Shown here: positions 23,628-35,163 of the stretch, in pieces
Layout: every line of letters begins with the position of its first letter
Numbering within the stretch: the first letter of the stretch is position 1
DNA from: Primulina eburnea
Taxonomy: Eukaryota > Streptophyta > Magnoliopsida > Lamiales > Gesneriaceae
DNA: 64,000 nt
Direction of reading: 5' to 3'
NCBI RefSeq assembly: GCF_022965805.1
Contig: NC_133103.1
Coordinates: 47,251,693-47,315,692, forward strand
Program-made: the position numbers and the translations under genes
Notes under the pieces: generated by a model
The model's input: only the letters and a program-made list of their open reading frames with translations
Told to the model about the DNA's origin: nothing
Databases searched by the model: none

Positions 23628-24365
23628 CAGTGTTCTAAAAATCCCCGTCTATGACCGCTTAGGTGGCGCCTAGGCGCTGGGCGGTCCAAAACCGCCCCGA
23701 TTTTAGGCTAGTCGAAACTTCTAGGTGCCACCATATTAATCGATCGCCTGGCGCGAAAGTCGTCTAGGCGATTTTACAATTAAAAATCCGCCCAGGCGGT
23801 TTACACTTTTAAAAAAACAAATTATGATATTCCTAGTTATAGTGAAACAACTATGGCACAAGGATTGATTGTTGATGATGGAGATGAAGATGTTGAGACA
23901 AATGTTGAAGATGCAGGGGAACTTCACGAAGAAGAATTTGTATCGGATGAAGAGGAGGAAGAAGCCATGGATTTTGAGTTTAAATCCGATATAGAAGAAA
24001 TATTGAAAAAATATGGAGATGAACTAGAAGAGTTAGATGTTTATGTTTAATATCAATATATTATGTTGGAAAAAATGTGGAACAAATTTAATTTTCATTG
24101 TACAACGGTTGTAGTAAATTAGTAAACTGATGTGGATGATTCATATATAAAAATTTATTAATATATATTTATTATTACAATTTAAATTTTATAATAATAT
24201 CTATTTCATATACAAACATAATACTCATGAGCCACTTAATGAATTTAAGATTTAAAAAAATCGCCTAGACAACCGCCTAGACAACCGCCTAAGCCCCGCC
24301 TAATCGCCTAGGCGCTAGGCGGTAGGTAACCGCCCGCCTACCACCTACCGCTTTCTAAAACACTG
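23628..24365. mobile_element. hAT deletion derivative with 8-bp target duplication
   Basis: Ends CAGTGTTCTAAAA and TTCTAAAACACTG form terminal inverted repeats. The flanks carry a perfect 8-bp duplication ATTTTGGA (23620-23627, 24366-24373). Subterminal regions are rich in GCGCCTAGGCG-type palindromes. The 738-bp element encodes only a short acidic ORF, so it is non-autonomous. Confidence 0.92.
23853..24050 (+). pseudogene. Acidic ORF inside the hAT element (65 aa)
   Basis: A 65-residue, highly acidic product (EDVETNVEDAGELHEEEF, then EEEEEAMDF) with an in-frame stop at the natural end. It probably represents the C-terminal tail left from the parent hAT transposase after internal deletion. 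No catalytic motif is present, and the family assignment of the ORF is inferred from its position. Confidence 0.5.
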
Positions 24366-24519
24366 ATTTTGGATTTCAAAAACTAGTTAAACCGATAAAA
24401 TTAACCAATTGCTCATCCCTAGTTTGTTCCAATACAAAATTATGGGTTTACTAAGGTTTCTTCTACATAAATGAAAAGTTGATTAATTAAAGCAAAAACA
24501 TGTTTAAAACGATATCACA

Positions 24520-24684
24520 GATCATATTTTGTGAGACGAATCTCTTATTTAAGTCATTAATGAAAAATACTACTTTTATGCTAAGAATATTACTTTTTAT
24601 TGTGAATATCAATAAGGTTAACATGTCTCATAGATAAAAATTCTTTAGACCGTCTCACAAGAGACCTACTCATTAATTAAAAAG
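24520..24684 (-). repeat. Dispersed short repeat, copy 2
   Basis: Same family as the copy at 23119-23300 but inverted. Recognised by CTTTTATGCTAAGAATATTA and GACCGTCTCACAAGAGACC. Confidence 0.7.
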
Positions 24685-24950
24685 TTGGACCCGACTTACA
24701 TTTGGGTCACCCGTTTTAACCAACAATATGGTCCAAAATTTTAAACTAATTTAAAACATTAACCATAACAATAGTATTATTCAAGAAACTGATAAACCCA
24801 AAGAATCTGAAGGCATAACTAATTCACTCTAATAAAACCACTTGCCATTAAAAGTGCAATATTGAACATAAAACTCAAACTACAGATCACTTACAATGAT
24901 CAAATTCGATTAATGCCTAAAAATTAAAAGGAGCTAAATGCAACTTCTCA

Positions 24951-26739
24951 TTAGTCCTCATCACAAGCCTCAGCAGCAGCAATCGCCGAATCCAATTCAT
25001 TTATCAAATGCTCACTTACATGTTTAGCAACTGATATCATATCCATTATGGTGCTTGCACATAATCCCGCACCCCCTCTTTTCATCAGCCCGCATATCCG
25101 CCCGTGCCTATTGACAGAAACAGAGACAGCGGAACTCATTTGGGATTCCTCTTCCAAAGTTGCATCTACTATATAATGCCTTCCAACCTAAAATTTCAGA
25201 TGAGAGAACTAGTTGGTTGTGTTTAAAGGTTTCATGTCAAAGACCAAATACCAGATGTTTGAACTATCTTGCCTTTGTTAAGGTGACAATGACAGGGACT
25301 CCGGTTGTATCAAACTGAAGAAATTCCTCGTCGCTTACATCAACCTCTGGCTGCTCATCAGAAGAGGCATCTGCTGAAACTTGGACTTTTGGAATGGCCG
25401 TATTGCTTAGCGCTGCCTAGAAGGGGGCAGCGTAAATGGGAAAAGCAAATAAGAACATGGCGATGAAAAAGTAAAACCACCATACAGTAATATAAAGAAT
25501 CTCTAATATGTAACAACAATAAACCTTAACAGCAGCTCCCAAGGCATCCAGCATATTACCATCTGAACTAAGGACAAGACCATCAATGTAAAGATCCCAA
25601 CAAACCTTCCCCTCAATGATAGATAGAGACGAAAGATCAATCCCAGCCCCTGCAGCCCAAGGCATAAAAAATTTCCAGTCTTTAAACTGTCAAAGTATAA
25701 TATCTCCCTTACTCATTGATTATTTATACCTGCCCCGCTTTTACCACCCAAAAGACATAATTGAAGTGCCGAAGAGAGCTCCACGGCTAATTCCTCGCTG
25801 CCTCTGCCCTGTGATTAACGAAACAAAATTACAGCAAACCCATTATAGATGCGCTTGCACACTGAATGAGAAATGAGAATATACAGGGACATGCATGAAT
25901 TAGGTAGTCCCAAAGAGTTAAGAGTATTCTAATTAAGACTAAAACTTCGGTAAATACCTTATTTCGGTATTGGAATTTTCAGACACACACGTGAACTTAC
26001 TTTATTTTAAACTTCAACATTAGTTTTAAGTTTTAACAAATGCTAAATAGTCTTTTAAACCCTTTTTTTAAAATAGTCTTTTAAACCTTTTTGTAGCATG
26101 AATTTTTCCAAAAGATCACTTTGATCCTCATTTAACTGACGCAACTGCAGGGCATCACGATACACAAGCATTGGCAGCAAAGCTTTAAAATATGACGATT
26201 CAGTAAATTGGTAACACAAATTATCGAGGCCACCCTGTACGCTTATTGATTCCACACCTCAAGGCCTCAATATGAAAAGGCAAACTTTAAATCTCATGAA
26301 AGATGATCAAAATAGCCTAAATGAAACCCCTACCACTACAAGCACGAGTAAATCAATGAAGCACTTAACCAAACCTCTGTTTGGCTAATCAATAGAACTA
26401 TCCAGTCAAGTGTAAAGCAGAAAATGGGTAACTGAATAATAGAAGCATCCAGTATCTATAGCCCACAATAAACTAATGCAAGATAAATTCATGTTTGAAC
26501 ATGACAACAATATTCTCCAACAAAAAGAGAAAAATGATCTATAAATCATAACATTCAAATGAACAGCAGTAAACCCTATAAGATGCTCCAGATCGTCAAG
26601 AACTAACAATCTCCAGATTGTGATGAATGGTTAAGTGCTTCATCTGCTTTCCTTTCTCAAATCAAGTTCAACCGGTCAACTTGCCAAAAACTGTCTTTAT
26701 TAACCCGGGGATTGGGTACGAAAGAAAGTACGTGAGCAG

Positions 26740-26795
<56 letters not shown>

Positions 26796-27441
26796 GCCCT
26801 TTTTCCCAAAAACTTCTTATAAATTAGTTGTAACATGTTTTCGCCTAAAAAATCTAATTCTCAATTTTGCAAAGTATCATAGGTAAACTCCAGTGTTTGA
26901 ACTATCAGCAGTAAATCAACAGAAACATGAAAGATTTTAAACCTCGAATGTTGGCTCAGCTGTCGAGCTGCAATCAACAAAAATAGAAACCTTTCCTTTG
27001 TCAGGATGAGATGGATGGGGCTTCCCAAGCTCAGCCTGCAAATGAAATTATGCATTGATCATGAGTCGAATTATAACATAGATCTCAAAGAAAATGACTG
27101 AAGGATAACATATTACTTACCCAAAACAATGAGAAATTCAATCAAAAAAGTATTGATGTCGAGACAGTGAAATACCTTCACACTTGCAATGACAATTGTT
27201 GCACCTATCGTCACTCTTGCTGAGCCACTAGCCTTTTCATGTCCATGAGCAGAAATGAGCGTTAATAAAATGTCTGACATACAAAAGAACATCCAAAGAT
27301 TCGAAATCTGGATACCTGAGGAATGACACCAGTTTCCACATTGATGTGCCGGTAATCTAATCTTTTCCTTCCATCAGTACGAAGGTCCTGAGCTATCCCA
27401 CCCTTTATGAAATTTTTCTCTCCAATGGAAAGCAACACCAT
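24951..27441 (-). CDS. RRP42: Exosome complex subunit RRP42, 7 coding exons
   Basis: RNase PH-like ring subunit of the RNA exosome (3'-to-5' RNA decay and rRNA processing in nucleus and cytoplasm). Coding exons: 27316-27441, 27176-27232, 26943-27035, 25730-25808, 25525-25649, 25273-25416, 24951-25187, totalling 286 aa, the usual length for plant RRP42. Motifs: GEKNFIKGGIAQDLRTDGRKR at the N-terminus (21 residues, beginning at residue 7), NVETGVIPQ, then GGKSGAGAGIDLS at the domain boundary, CWDLYIDGLVLSSDGNMLDA, and AEEC-like tail AAAEACDED. Six introns; the one after 25273 uses a GC donor. A 5' UTR exon ending at 28710 is inferred. RRP42 proteins are catalytically inactive ring members. Neighbours are unrelated. 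Confidence 0.95.
26744..26789. repeat. (TA)n microsatellite in an RRP42 intron
   Basis: About 23 TA units inside the 1.1-kb intron between exons 25730-25808 and 26943-27035. Confidence 0.97.
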
Positions 27442-27624
27442 AGCTGTGAAAAGGTGAAATAACTTATGTCAAACATGAAATGCTGAGAAAGAGAACCATC
27501 ATCATGAATGCATGATCAAACAAAACATGATGAAGGTATGAGGGTTGGGGCTACTTGTGTGTGTTGTGATGGTGATGGTTCTCTTAATTTGGGTGGCAAA
27601 TGCAGATCACCATGTTCTGTCTAG

Positions 27625-27674
27625 AAAAGACAGACGCCGGAGATTTACCGCCAACAAAGACAAGCTAGCCGTCA
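27625..27674 (-). repeat. Duplicate of the RRP42 first-exon donor region
   Basis: Fifty bp matching 28686-28735 at 47 of 50 positions, including the GGCG|GTAAAT splice donor. It lies inside the 5' UTR intron of RRP42 in the same orientation. Confidence 0.85.
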
Positions 27675-28709
27675 TGAAAACTCTCTGTTACAAGTAGAGA
27701 AAAAGTAAATGCTCTTAACAAATCATAAAAAATTACAATTGTACCTTTCAGGGTGTAGCACTAGTTACACATTCAAATCTTAGCAAAAGCAAAGCGGGCA
27801 TAGATAGCAATTGCATAGACAAGGTAGAGTAGAAACAAGTATAAAAGTATATAAATCAGATAACGTTGGCATTTCAGATTTGAATCCCAGATAGAAGTTA
27901 AGGAAGTTTAATGAATTCCGTCTCAAATTGCACAACCGTCAAAAAAATCCATCAAACGAATATGCAGCAAGCGTGCAGAAAAAAACTCCAGCAGTGACAT
28001 TAGCAGCAATAAGACACATTATTATTGGGAAAAAAAATAAGAATAACGGTCACAAGCAGTAGCATTGTTGGGAAAAAGGGGAAAGCATAGCGGTCACGAG
28101 CGGTGGGCTTGAATGAATCTTGTAAATTGTCCAACTAGCACTACAAACGTTAAGTTCTAATTTTTTTATCCACAAAAAAAAAACGAACCAGCACCATCAA
28201 AGCGACAAAAAAAAGAATGAAATCCCCGCCGTTTTACCACATTACAGAATGGTTGGGACCACTTTTCATCACTGCTTAAATATACAATGGTTGCGGCATA
28301 AGTGCCAAGATTCATCTGTCCCTCGACAGATTATGCAGCGTTACGGTCCATCATAATGAAAAATGGTAACTAAATTTCGTGAAGGTATACATAGAAAAGA
28401 AGAAGCCAAATCCAATCCAATACGGGACTGCGTGAAACAAGCTAACATAAATTTCTATCATGTTTCAACAAAAAGATGATTAACAAACAATTAAGCTACA
28501 AATCAAAACAGGGAAAGAAATAAACTTTGTTTTGGAAATTCAAAATCCATAAAATAATAAAACTTTGCAACTAAAATCACGGCTTCGAACAAGAAATCAC
28601 TTTCGGATGATAAAATCCATCACGAATATGCGAGGTCAGGCGTTGAAGTATACGATAGAAAACAAAACATGAAATCACAGTCGAAAAAAGACAGACGCCG
28701 GAGATTTAC

Positions 28710-28850
28710 CGCCGACGAAGACAAGCTCGCCGTCACGCCGTGAACAGGACAGTGGATATCAATGGGGTTAGGGTTTACAGGTATGAAGCCAGAACTCCGC
28801 AAGTAGGGATGAATGCTCTCGTGGGCTTGGGCGTTGAATGATATTTAATG
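28710..28850 (-). other. Putative 5' UTR exon of RRP42
   Basis: The first coding exon has an acceptor (CACAG) 2 nt before the ATG, so an upstream non-coding exon is required. A good donor, GGCG|GTAAAT, ends a GC-richer stretch at 28710. The 5' boundary is approximate. Confidence 0.55.
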
Positions 28851-28883
28851 TCGTCCCAGTGTAAGCAAAATATAAAACTTTAA

Positions 28884-28888
<5 letters not shown>

Positions 28889-28914
<26 letters not shown>
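28889..28914. repeat. (TAA)n microsatellite
   Basis: About eight ATA/TAA units just upstream of the RRP42 5' end. Confidence 0.95.
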
Positions 28915-29079
28915 GTAATTGATAGAATAGATAATTAAATATGTGAAATTTTCTCGATCCAATTAATAATTTAGAAAAAATTTGTTCGAGGATGAATGTG
29001 ACCAAATGAATCTTTGAAACTAATTCTGAACAAATTCCAACATCTTAGAAAAATAACGATGATACTTGTCTCCTGCCTG

Positions 29080-29800
29080 CCTTTTCTGAATTTAATCAAC
29101 ATTGACAATATTTGAATGAAGATCTTCTCTCCTCAGATGATATTTCTGACAATATTCCAGTTTCTTCTCTTGTTCAAAATTTAAATCCTATCATCTTGAT
29201 CTTGGTAATGTTTTTAGTAGTGAGAATGAAGGCATTATAGAACCTAATGAATTTGATGACTCTTCAGATGAAAATTACTCAGCTGCACCGTCTGAACTTT
29301 TGGAGGATACTGAGGGGAGCAGTGGTGAAGAAATATTTGCAAAAGAGTAAAATTGGTGAGAAGAGGAAGGAAAGTGAAGCTGGAGATGACTTTGAACACT
29401 TCAATGAGACAAATGAGGAAGGTGATGATTTAAGTATGAAGGGATCTTATGAAGAGGGACCTAGACATCCTACTTTTAAAGAGGGGCAAGATATGAAGAA
29501 GATTTCCCTTGTTTCAATAGTATCCGATGTTAGCGTGAGAATTGACGGTTCGAGTCCAACATATATCAAGATAAATACAATTGTGCTAGAAGTAATGAGA
29601 ACAAGTTTTCCAACTATATGTATTTGGCCAAGAAAATTCATAAGATTGTTAGAGATGATCATAATATCATTATTGACCAACTAAGATACATTATAAAGAC
29701 AAATGTGAAGTAGATGTAAACAAATGAAGATATAAGGGCTAAAAAGACTGCTATTCAGAAGATCGGAGATGTTGATAGATACAATATCATCATCTTAACC
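29080..29800 (+). pseudogene. MULE (MuDR-type) transposase N-terminal remnant
   Basis: Decayed coding text in several frames. The ORF at 29247-29684 has an acidic linker and then RHPTFKEGQDMKKISL. In shifted frames downstream one reads NCARSNENKFSNYMYLAKK, IVRDDHNIIIDQLRYIIK and RAKKTAIQKIGDVDRY. This succession (HTCAR-type, WLAKK-type, YRAKK-type) is that of the N-terminal region of plant MuDR transposases before the catalytic domain. No terminal repeats were found. Assignment is from pattern memory. Confidence 0.55.
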
Positions 29801-30748
29801 CAGAAAATACATTTTTTCTCAGATGATTTTTTTTCCAAATAAAAGTATAAGAGATATTGCTCGGATTCAATTCTTTAATTTTTTTTAATAATAATGTAGT
29901 ATTTTAAACCTAGGATATTAATGAACGATGTGTTGAGTTTTTTGATATGCAAATCATAAAACTGTTTTATAAGTTAAAAAGGGCTCGGGGTTTTTGGATA
30001 CGAAAAACTTTAATTTATTATTTATTTATTTTCTTTTTAAACTGGTTCAGGTATCATACGACATAAACGACTGAAGTTGGACTCTAACGGGACATCATCA
30101 TTGGTGGGGTTTTTTTTAAATAAAATATATAATAAAAACTATTTAAATTTAACAAAATATGACAAATTGGAAGGATATAACAATTTATAACAATCCGAGG
30201 TTTCATTGGAATCCGAAGTTTGATTACTCAGATTCTGGTTATTATTGCTTTTCATGGATACAAATGTAAAAAAAAAAAAAGAACAGAAAAAATCTTGGAA
30301 TCCAGGAGTGTTTTTTAAATAAATTTTTGGTCGACTTTTAAAATAAATTCATGCAAAAGATTTTTTTTCTTCATATTTATGTTTTTAGTTTATGTTTTTA
30401 GTACTTTAACATTACAATTTTGAATCTTGTAGATATAAGTATTGCAAGAATCAGAATTTAACCTAAATGGTCTCTGGAGTCATCAACTTAGATATATAAT
30501 ATGGTCGGATAGAGAAATCTCAAGCAGGAGTTCATAAATTACTGTAAACAAAGGCATTTGAGTTCAGAAGGAGAGTAATTTTGTTATTTGTCGAATAAAG
30601 CAGATCAACAAGACAGACAGAAAACACAGATTTGTTTCAAGCATTTCATTTATGCAAGTAACTTTATATTCCATCACCCAACCAACTGGTAAAAACTGGA
30701 AAATTATACATCTCGCAACCATTTAGATTTAACAAAAAAGAAGAGTTT
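29801..30748. other. AT-rich spacer and 3' UTR of the DUF1118 gene
   Basis: No ORF or repeat recognised. The right end (about 30600-30748) probably holds the 3' UTR of the adjacent minus-strand gene. Confidence 0.5.
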
Positions 30749-33700
30749 TTACAAGGCTGCTTCTTCAGCGTCAGTCTCAGCCGGCACTGGAGGTAAATTA
30801 TTGCCACCTCTCAAACGGGTAGAAACATTGTCGATTGCAGAGTTGAGCTGACTTATTTTTTCATTCAAGGTCTGCCTGGTTTTCTGAAGGACCATAGTAA
30901 GGACAGTCAATGAAGGGGTGAAGAAAAAAGAGACAAAAGTGAAAAACTTCTTATTTGGTCAAAAGAAGCACAAAACTTTGACGTGTCATAACCAACCTCT
31001 AAGCCTTCATCATAGTAAACTGGTCGCTTGGCCCTCTTAAAGCCATACTCATCTTCATTTAGCAGTGATCGTCGTATCTAACAATACAAAAAGGGAAAAA
31101 AGAGAGTGTATAAATACCGCAGAAAACTGAAACAATGGAAAAACTGCGGCCATAAGCATTTCTTGGATACGTCAGCACCATCTAATCTGTTCTCTCTTAA
31201 CCACTGTGCCTGCCATGGTAACTCTCTGAAATGATAAGATAATCTGGTACATTTGGTAGGCAATCAGCGATCAGACTTCCCTAGTTTAACATTATCCACG
31301 TCATGTTATGTTCGTAATATAGCACATGACGTCAGGCTTCCTATTCTGCTAGTCAGGTTACCCTCAGTTTAACATCGCAGGTTATCAGCAGACCTTGTAA
31401 TGCGATCTGATGCCTCAGAATAACTGAATTACGCCAATCACTTTATCCAATAAATGTAGACGAAACATCAACCAGAGCATGAGGGAGCATCTAACATAAA
31501 TATTGACATAAGACAGAAATTGAAGTATAAAGTGAACATATATTACCTGTGGAGCAAAAATATAAGCAAGTGTTCCAAAGACTGCACCTCCAAGAAGAAA
31601 ACCAGCAACAAAATCAGCATCACTACCACCCTTACGATCACTGCAGGAGGAACAAAAGTGACAAAAAATCTATCACAGAGAAGCATACAACTTGTAATAA
31701 ATGATTATTTTCAGAATGATCCCCGGATATGGTACACACTCCACTAGCACAACAGCGTACACAAAATTCATTTGTGATAACAATGGAACGAAAATAAATA
31801 AAAGAAGTCACGACATGCAAATAAAAGATGAAATCACAATAATTCTTTAACAAAATGTGACCAACTGCGTAAATGATTGGCAAAAACGATCACCAGAAAA
31901 CCCAAACACACATGCCATCTCAGACTTACTTTCCAATTCTTTTTAACAGCATCATGCATCACTTTAGCAAGACAGATAAATTTTACAAAAATTTTGTCCC
32001 CATGTTGATGTCAATCCAATATGTGCAGATCGGAAAACTTGTCACGCTTGTTAAGATGTAAAAAAACAAACAAATAATCCAATAATGATAAAAAAATAAA
32101 TAAATAACTGCTTACTTGTACTCCGCTCGAACAGACAAGTTGCGCTTGGTCGGGAAATGAAACATCTTTTTCTCTGTTGTAAATACTGGCAGCGCTGTCT
32201 TAGTAAAGACACCTGATTTTGATGATAAACGATTGCAGGTCTTACGATAATTCCCTCCTGCAATACAGCTCAAACAATCTAGAATAACCCAACGGAATCA
32301 ACTATATTGCCACAATTGAGCTGAAAAATCTAGCAATGGACATGAAACTGAAAGCTTAAAGCCATAAATTCTCAACAGCCCAGCTTTCTTGACGTGCAAT
32401 CGAGTTCAAAGATTTTAGCTTGAAAAGTATCATCGCATAAATTCACTCAACTTGTTATGATGATATTGAGGCAATGTTAATTTACATTTCATAAAATAAT
32501 TTCCTACCTTTGGAAACAAAAAAATCTACATTATCAATTTTTATTTCCTTTACCAAAAACTCATTTCTACATCTCCAAACATAATAATTTCATATAATCC
32601 GAATTTGCACCCATCCCGAAAGCACTAAACTGTTCCAACACAGTACACTACATCTAATTTTTTTAAATACCCCACGTTGTCTTATGATATTAATCACCAA
32701 AGAAAAACTTAAACTATTAGCGCTACATTAAATTCTGTGTTTTTCCTAAAACAAAAAAAGTAAATTCATTCCCCAAAACATTTTCATTCAAAACAAACGT
32801 CAGGAAACACCTTAAACAGAAACAAACCCTCCCTTCTTAGGGCAACTCCAACGCTGCGCCAAAATAGTGTAAAACACCATTTTGGCGCAGCTTTTGGAGC
32901 TCCAACGGGGCTGCGCTATTTTGGTGAAATAGCGCAGCCCCTCTCTCCCTGCGCCAAATTTGGCGCAAGGAGAGACCCCTGCGCCAAATTGGCGCAGGGG
33001 TCATTTTTTTTTTAATTTTTTTAATTTTTTTAATGTGTATTTATTCTTAATTTTGTGTTTTAAAAATTGTAAATGTTATATTAAAAATTGTAAATATTAT
33101 AAAATAAAAGTATAATATTTATTTTAATAATTAGATATTTAATCTTAAAAAAATTAAAAAATATAATTGTTGATTTTTAAAATATTTATTTATTTATATT
33201 AATTATTAATATTTAAAAACTAATTTGATTTAATGATTTTTAATTAAAATAATTTAATACAAATACAAAAAATTAATATAACAAGAATTTCTCGCTCGAT
33301 ATAAAAAGATAAAAGACAAAGATGCTCACTAGGCACTACGAAATGCTTTAATTGATCATTTGTGGGAGGAATATAGTTGTTCAGATGTTTGAATTTGGAT
33401 TCATATTAAGTTCTAAAAATAAATTATCTGTATTAAAATTATGTCAATTTTAATAATGAAGCATTTATATTAATTTGTATTATAAATATTAGAGTTAATA
33501 TATATAAGAATCAAATAAATTAATTTAACTATTAATAAAAAAATATTATAATTATAATACTAATATTAACATTAATTATAATTATATTGTTAAATTTATA
33601 ATTAAATAGTAAACAAAAAGAATATTCTAGGAATATACTTTTTAGTTTAAGATTTGAAGTAAATGGGTTGGAGATGAATGTTATATTTGGTGCAGAAACT

Positions 33701-34440
33701 GCACTATTTTGGTGCAGTAAATAGATTTATGGGTTGGAGATGGCCTTATGATATTAATCACCAAAGAAAAACTTAAACGATTAGCGCTACATTAAATTCT
33801 GTGTTTTTCCTAAAACAAAAAAAGTAAATTCATTCCCCAAAACATTTTCATTCAAAACAAACGTCAGGAAACACCTTAAACAGAAACAAACCCTCCCTGA
33901 CTTTCTACGTATACCAAAATCTTTAGCTACATTTTTAAGCCACTTCTCCAGTCATGCGTAATACACAAAATTGGAGTATTTTGAAATTCAAATCTCCAAA
34001 TCTATTTTTCAAACCAAACTCTTTCCTCCAAATACAATCTTGAAAATCAACATGTTAGGAGGTTAAGTGATTCATCCCTTCTGATTCGCTGCAAACTCGC
34101 GATACTTCCTATTAACTTAAAATAATAGATTTTAAAGGATGGGAACTCAAATGCTTAACCAAAACCTTCCATCCAAACACCAATCAAGATTCACCAAACC
34201 GAAGTAGATTGAAGACTAAAATCAAATATTCAAACTATTCACATGAGCATCAGAGTATGAAAACTGCTAGATTTCATCAATTACGCAGAAAAATAAACAC
34301 GAGAATCACAACTTCAGTTAACTTTATCATTTTTTGTTGATTTTTATAATTACTAGTATTATACAATATCTGATTGAACGGGAGTGCGAATCATTACCGG
34401 AAACCGCAGCAAGAATTACGCCGGTGGCAGCCATCGCCAT
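30749..34440 (-). CDS. Chloroplast DUF1118-type membrane protein, 5 exons
   Basis: A small plastid protein of the plant DUF1118 group (related to an inner-envelope protein and to the thylakoid RIQ proteins); exact member uncertain. Exons: 34398-34440, 32116-32257, 31547-31640, 30997-31077, 30749-30883. Phases close to 164 aa. Features: an N-terminal Ser/Thr/Lys/Arg-rich transit peptide (about residues 1-60), a Gly-rich hydrophobic segment DFVAGFLLGGAVFGTLAYIF with APQ following (about residues 72-94), then the conserved IRRSLLNEDEYGF and YYDEGLEKTRQTLNEKISQL coiled region, and an acidic tail. Two in-frame ATGs start it (34440, 34434). Intron 1 (2.1 kb) carries a PIF/Harbinger MITE and a 154-bp duplication. 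Confidence 0.88.
32681..32834. repeat. 154-bp direct repeat, first unit
   Basis: Identical to 33745-33898 except for one base (AAACTATTAG versus AAACGATTAG). The two units flank the MITE at 32840-33745. Confidence 0.97.
32840..33745. mobile_element. PIF/Harbinger-type MITE with TTA target duplication
   Basis: Ends GGGCAACTCCAAC and GTTGGAGATGGCC are imperfect inverted repeats, flanked by TTA on both sides (32837-32839, 33746-33748), the Harbinger target. The 906-bp element is AT-rich inside. Its left part holds several nested GCGCCAAA / TTTGGCGC dyads. No transposase. Confidence 0.8.
33745..33898. repeat. 154-bp direct repeat, second unit
   Basis: Second copy of the unit at 32681-32834, beginning exactly at the right end of the MITE. 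Confidence 0.97.
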
Positions 34441-34619
34441 GGGGTTGAGATTTTGAGAAACTTGTAGGGTTTGCGGATGGTTAAATGAACGAGTTTGTGA
34501 GGAGCCGGCGTGCGCACCCCAGCGGCTCAATTTAGCGACAAAATTCACGTGTTTTCCTGGAAAATATTGGAACAGACGGAATAAATTAAATTGTTTTGTT
34601 TTATATAATTTATATTAGG

Positions 34620-34830
34620 CAAAAATTTGTATGGGACGATCTTATCGGTCGTATTTTTCGAGACAGATATTTTATTTGGGTTATCTATAGAAAAGAATTA
34701 CTTTTTATGCTAAGAGTATTACTTTTTTATTTTAAATATCGATAAGATTGACTCGTCTCATCGAATATTTTAAAAAACTCGTCTCATAAAGTAGATATGT
34801 GAAATAATTTTATCTAAGTTTTTGTGTAAA
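34620..34830 (-). repeat. Dispersed short repeat, copy 3
   Basis: Same family as 23119-23300 and 24520-24684. Contains TTACTTTTTATGCTAAGAGT and AGATTGACTCGTCTCA. Located in the spacer upstream of the DUF1118 gene. Confidence 0.7.
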
Positions 34831-35163
34831 ATATAATATTATTTTTGGTTATTCCTTACAAAAGCTTACATATTTTCCATCTTAGAAATATTTAAAAACA
34901 TATTTATTTATTTTTATCCATATTTTTAAATTTTTAAGATGATTATATCACTTTTTTTTAAAAAAATTATGAAATAGTTATCTAAATATATTTATTTAGT
35001 TTTTTTCTTTGTAAAAACAAAATTTTTTCTTCAATATCTCAAATTTTTTAATTATATTTTAGCTTACGCAGGTGAAACTGAGTTTATTTAAGGGGGACTT
35101 GTCAAAAAATCCCTATATCAATTCTTAACTTTCTCTTTACTCCCTACCTCACTAAAACTTTGA

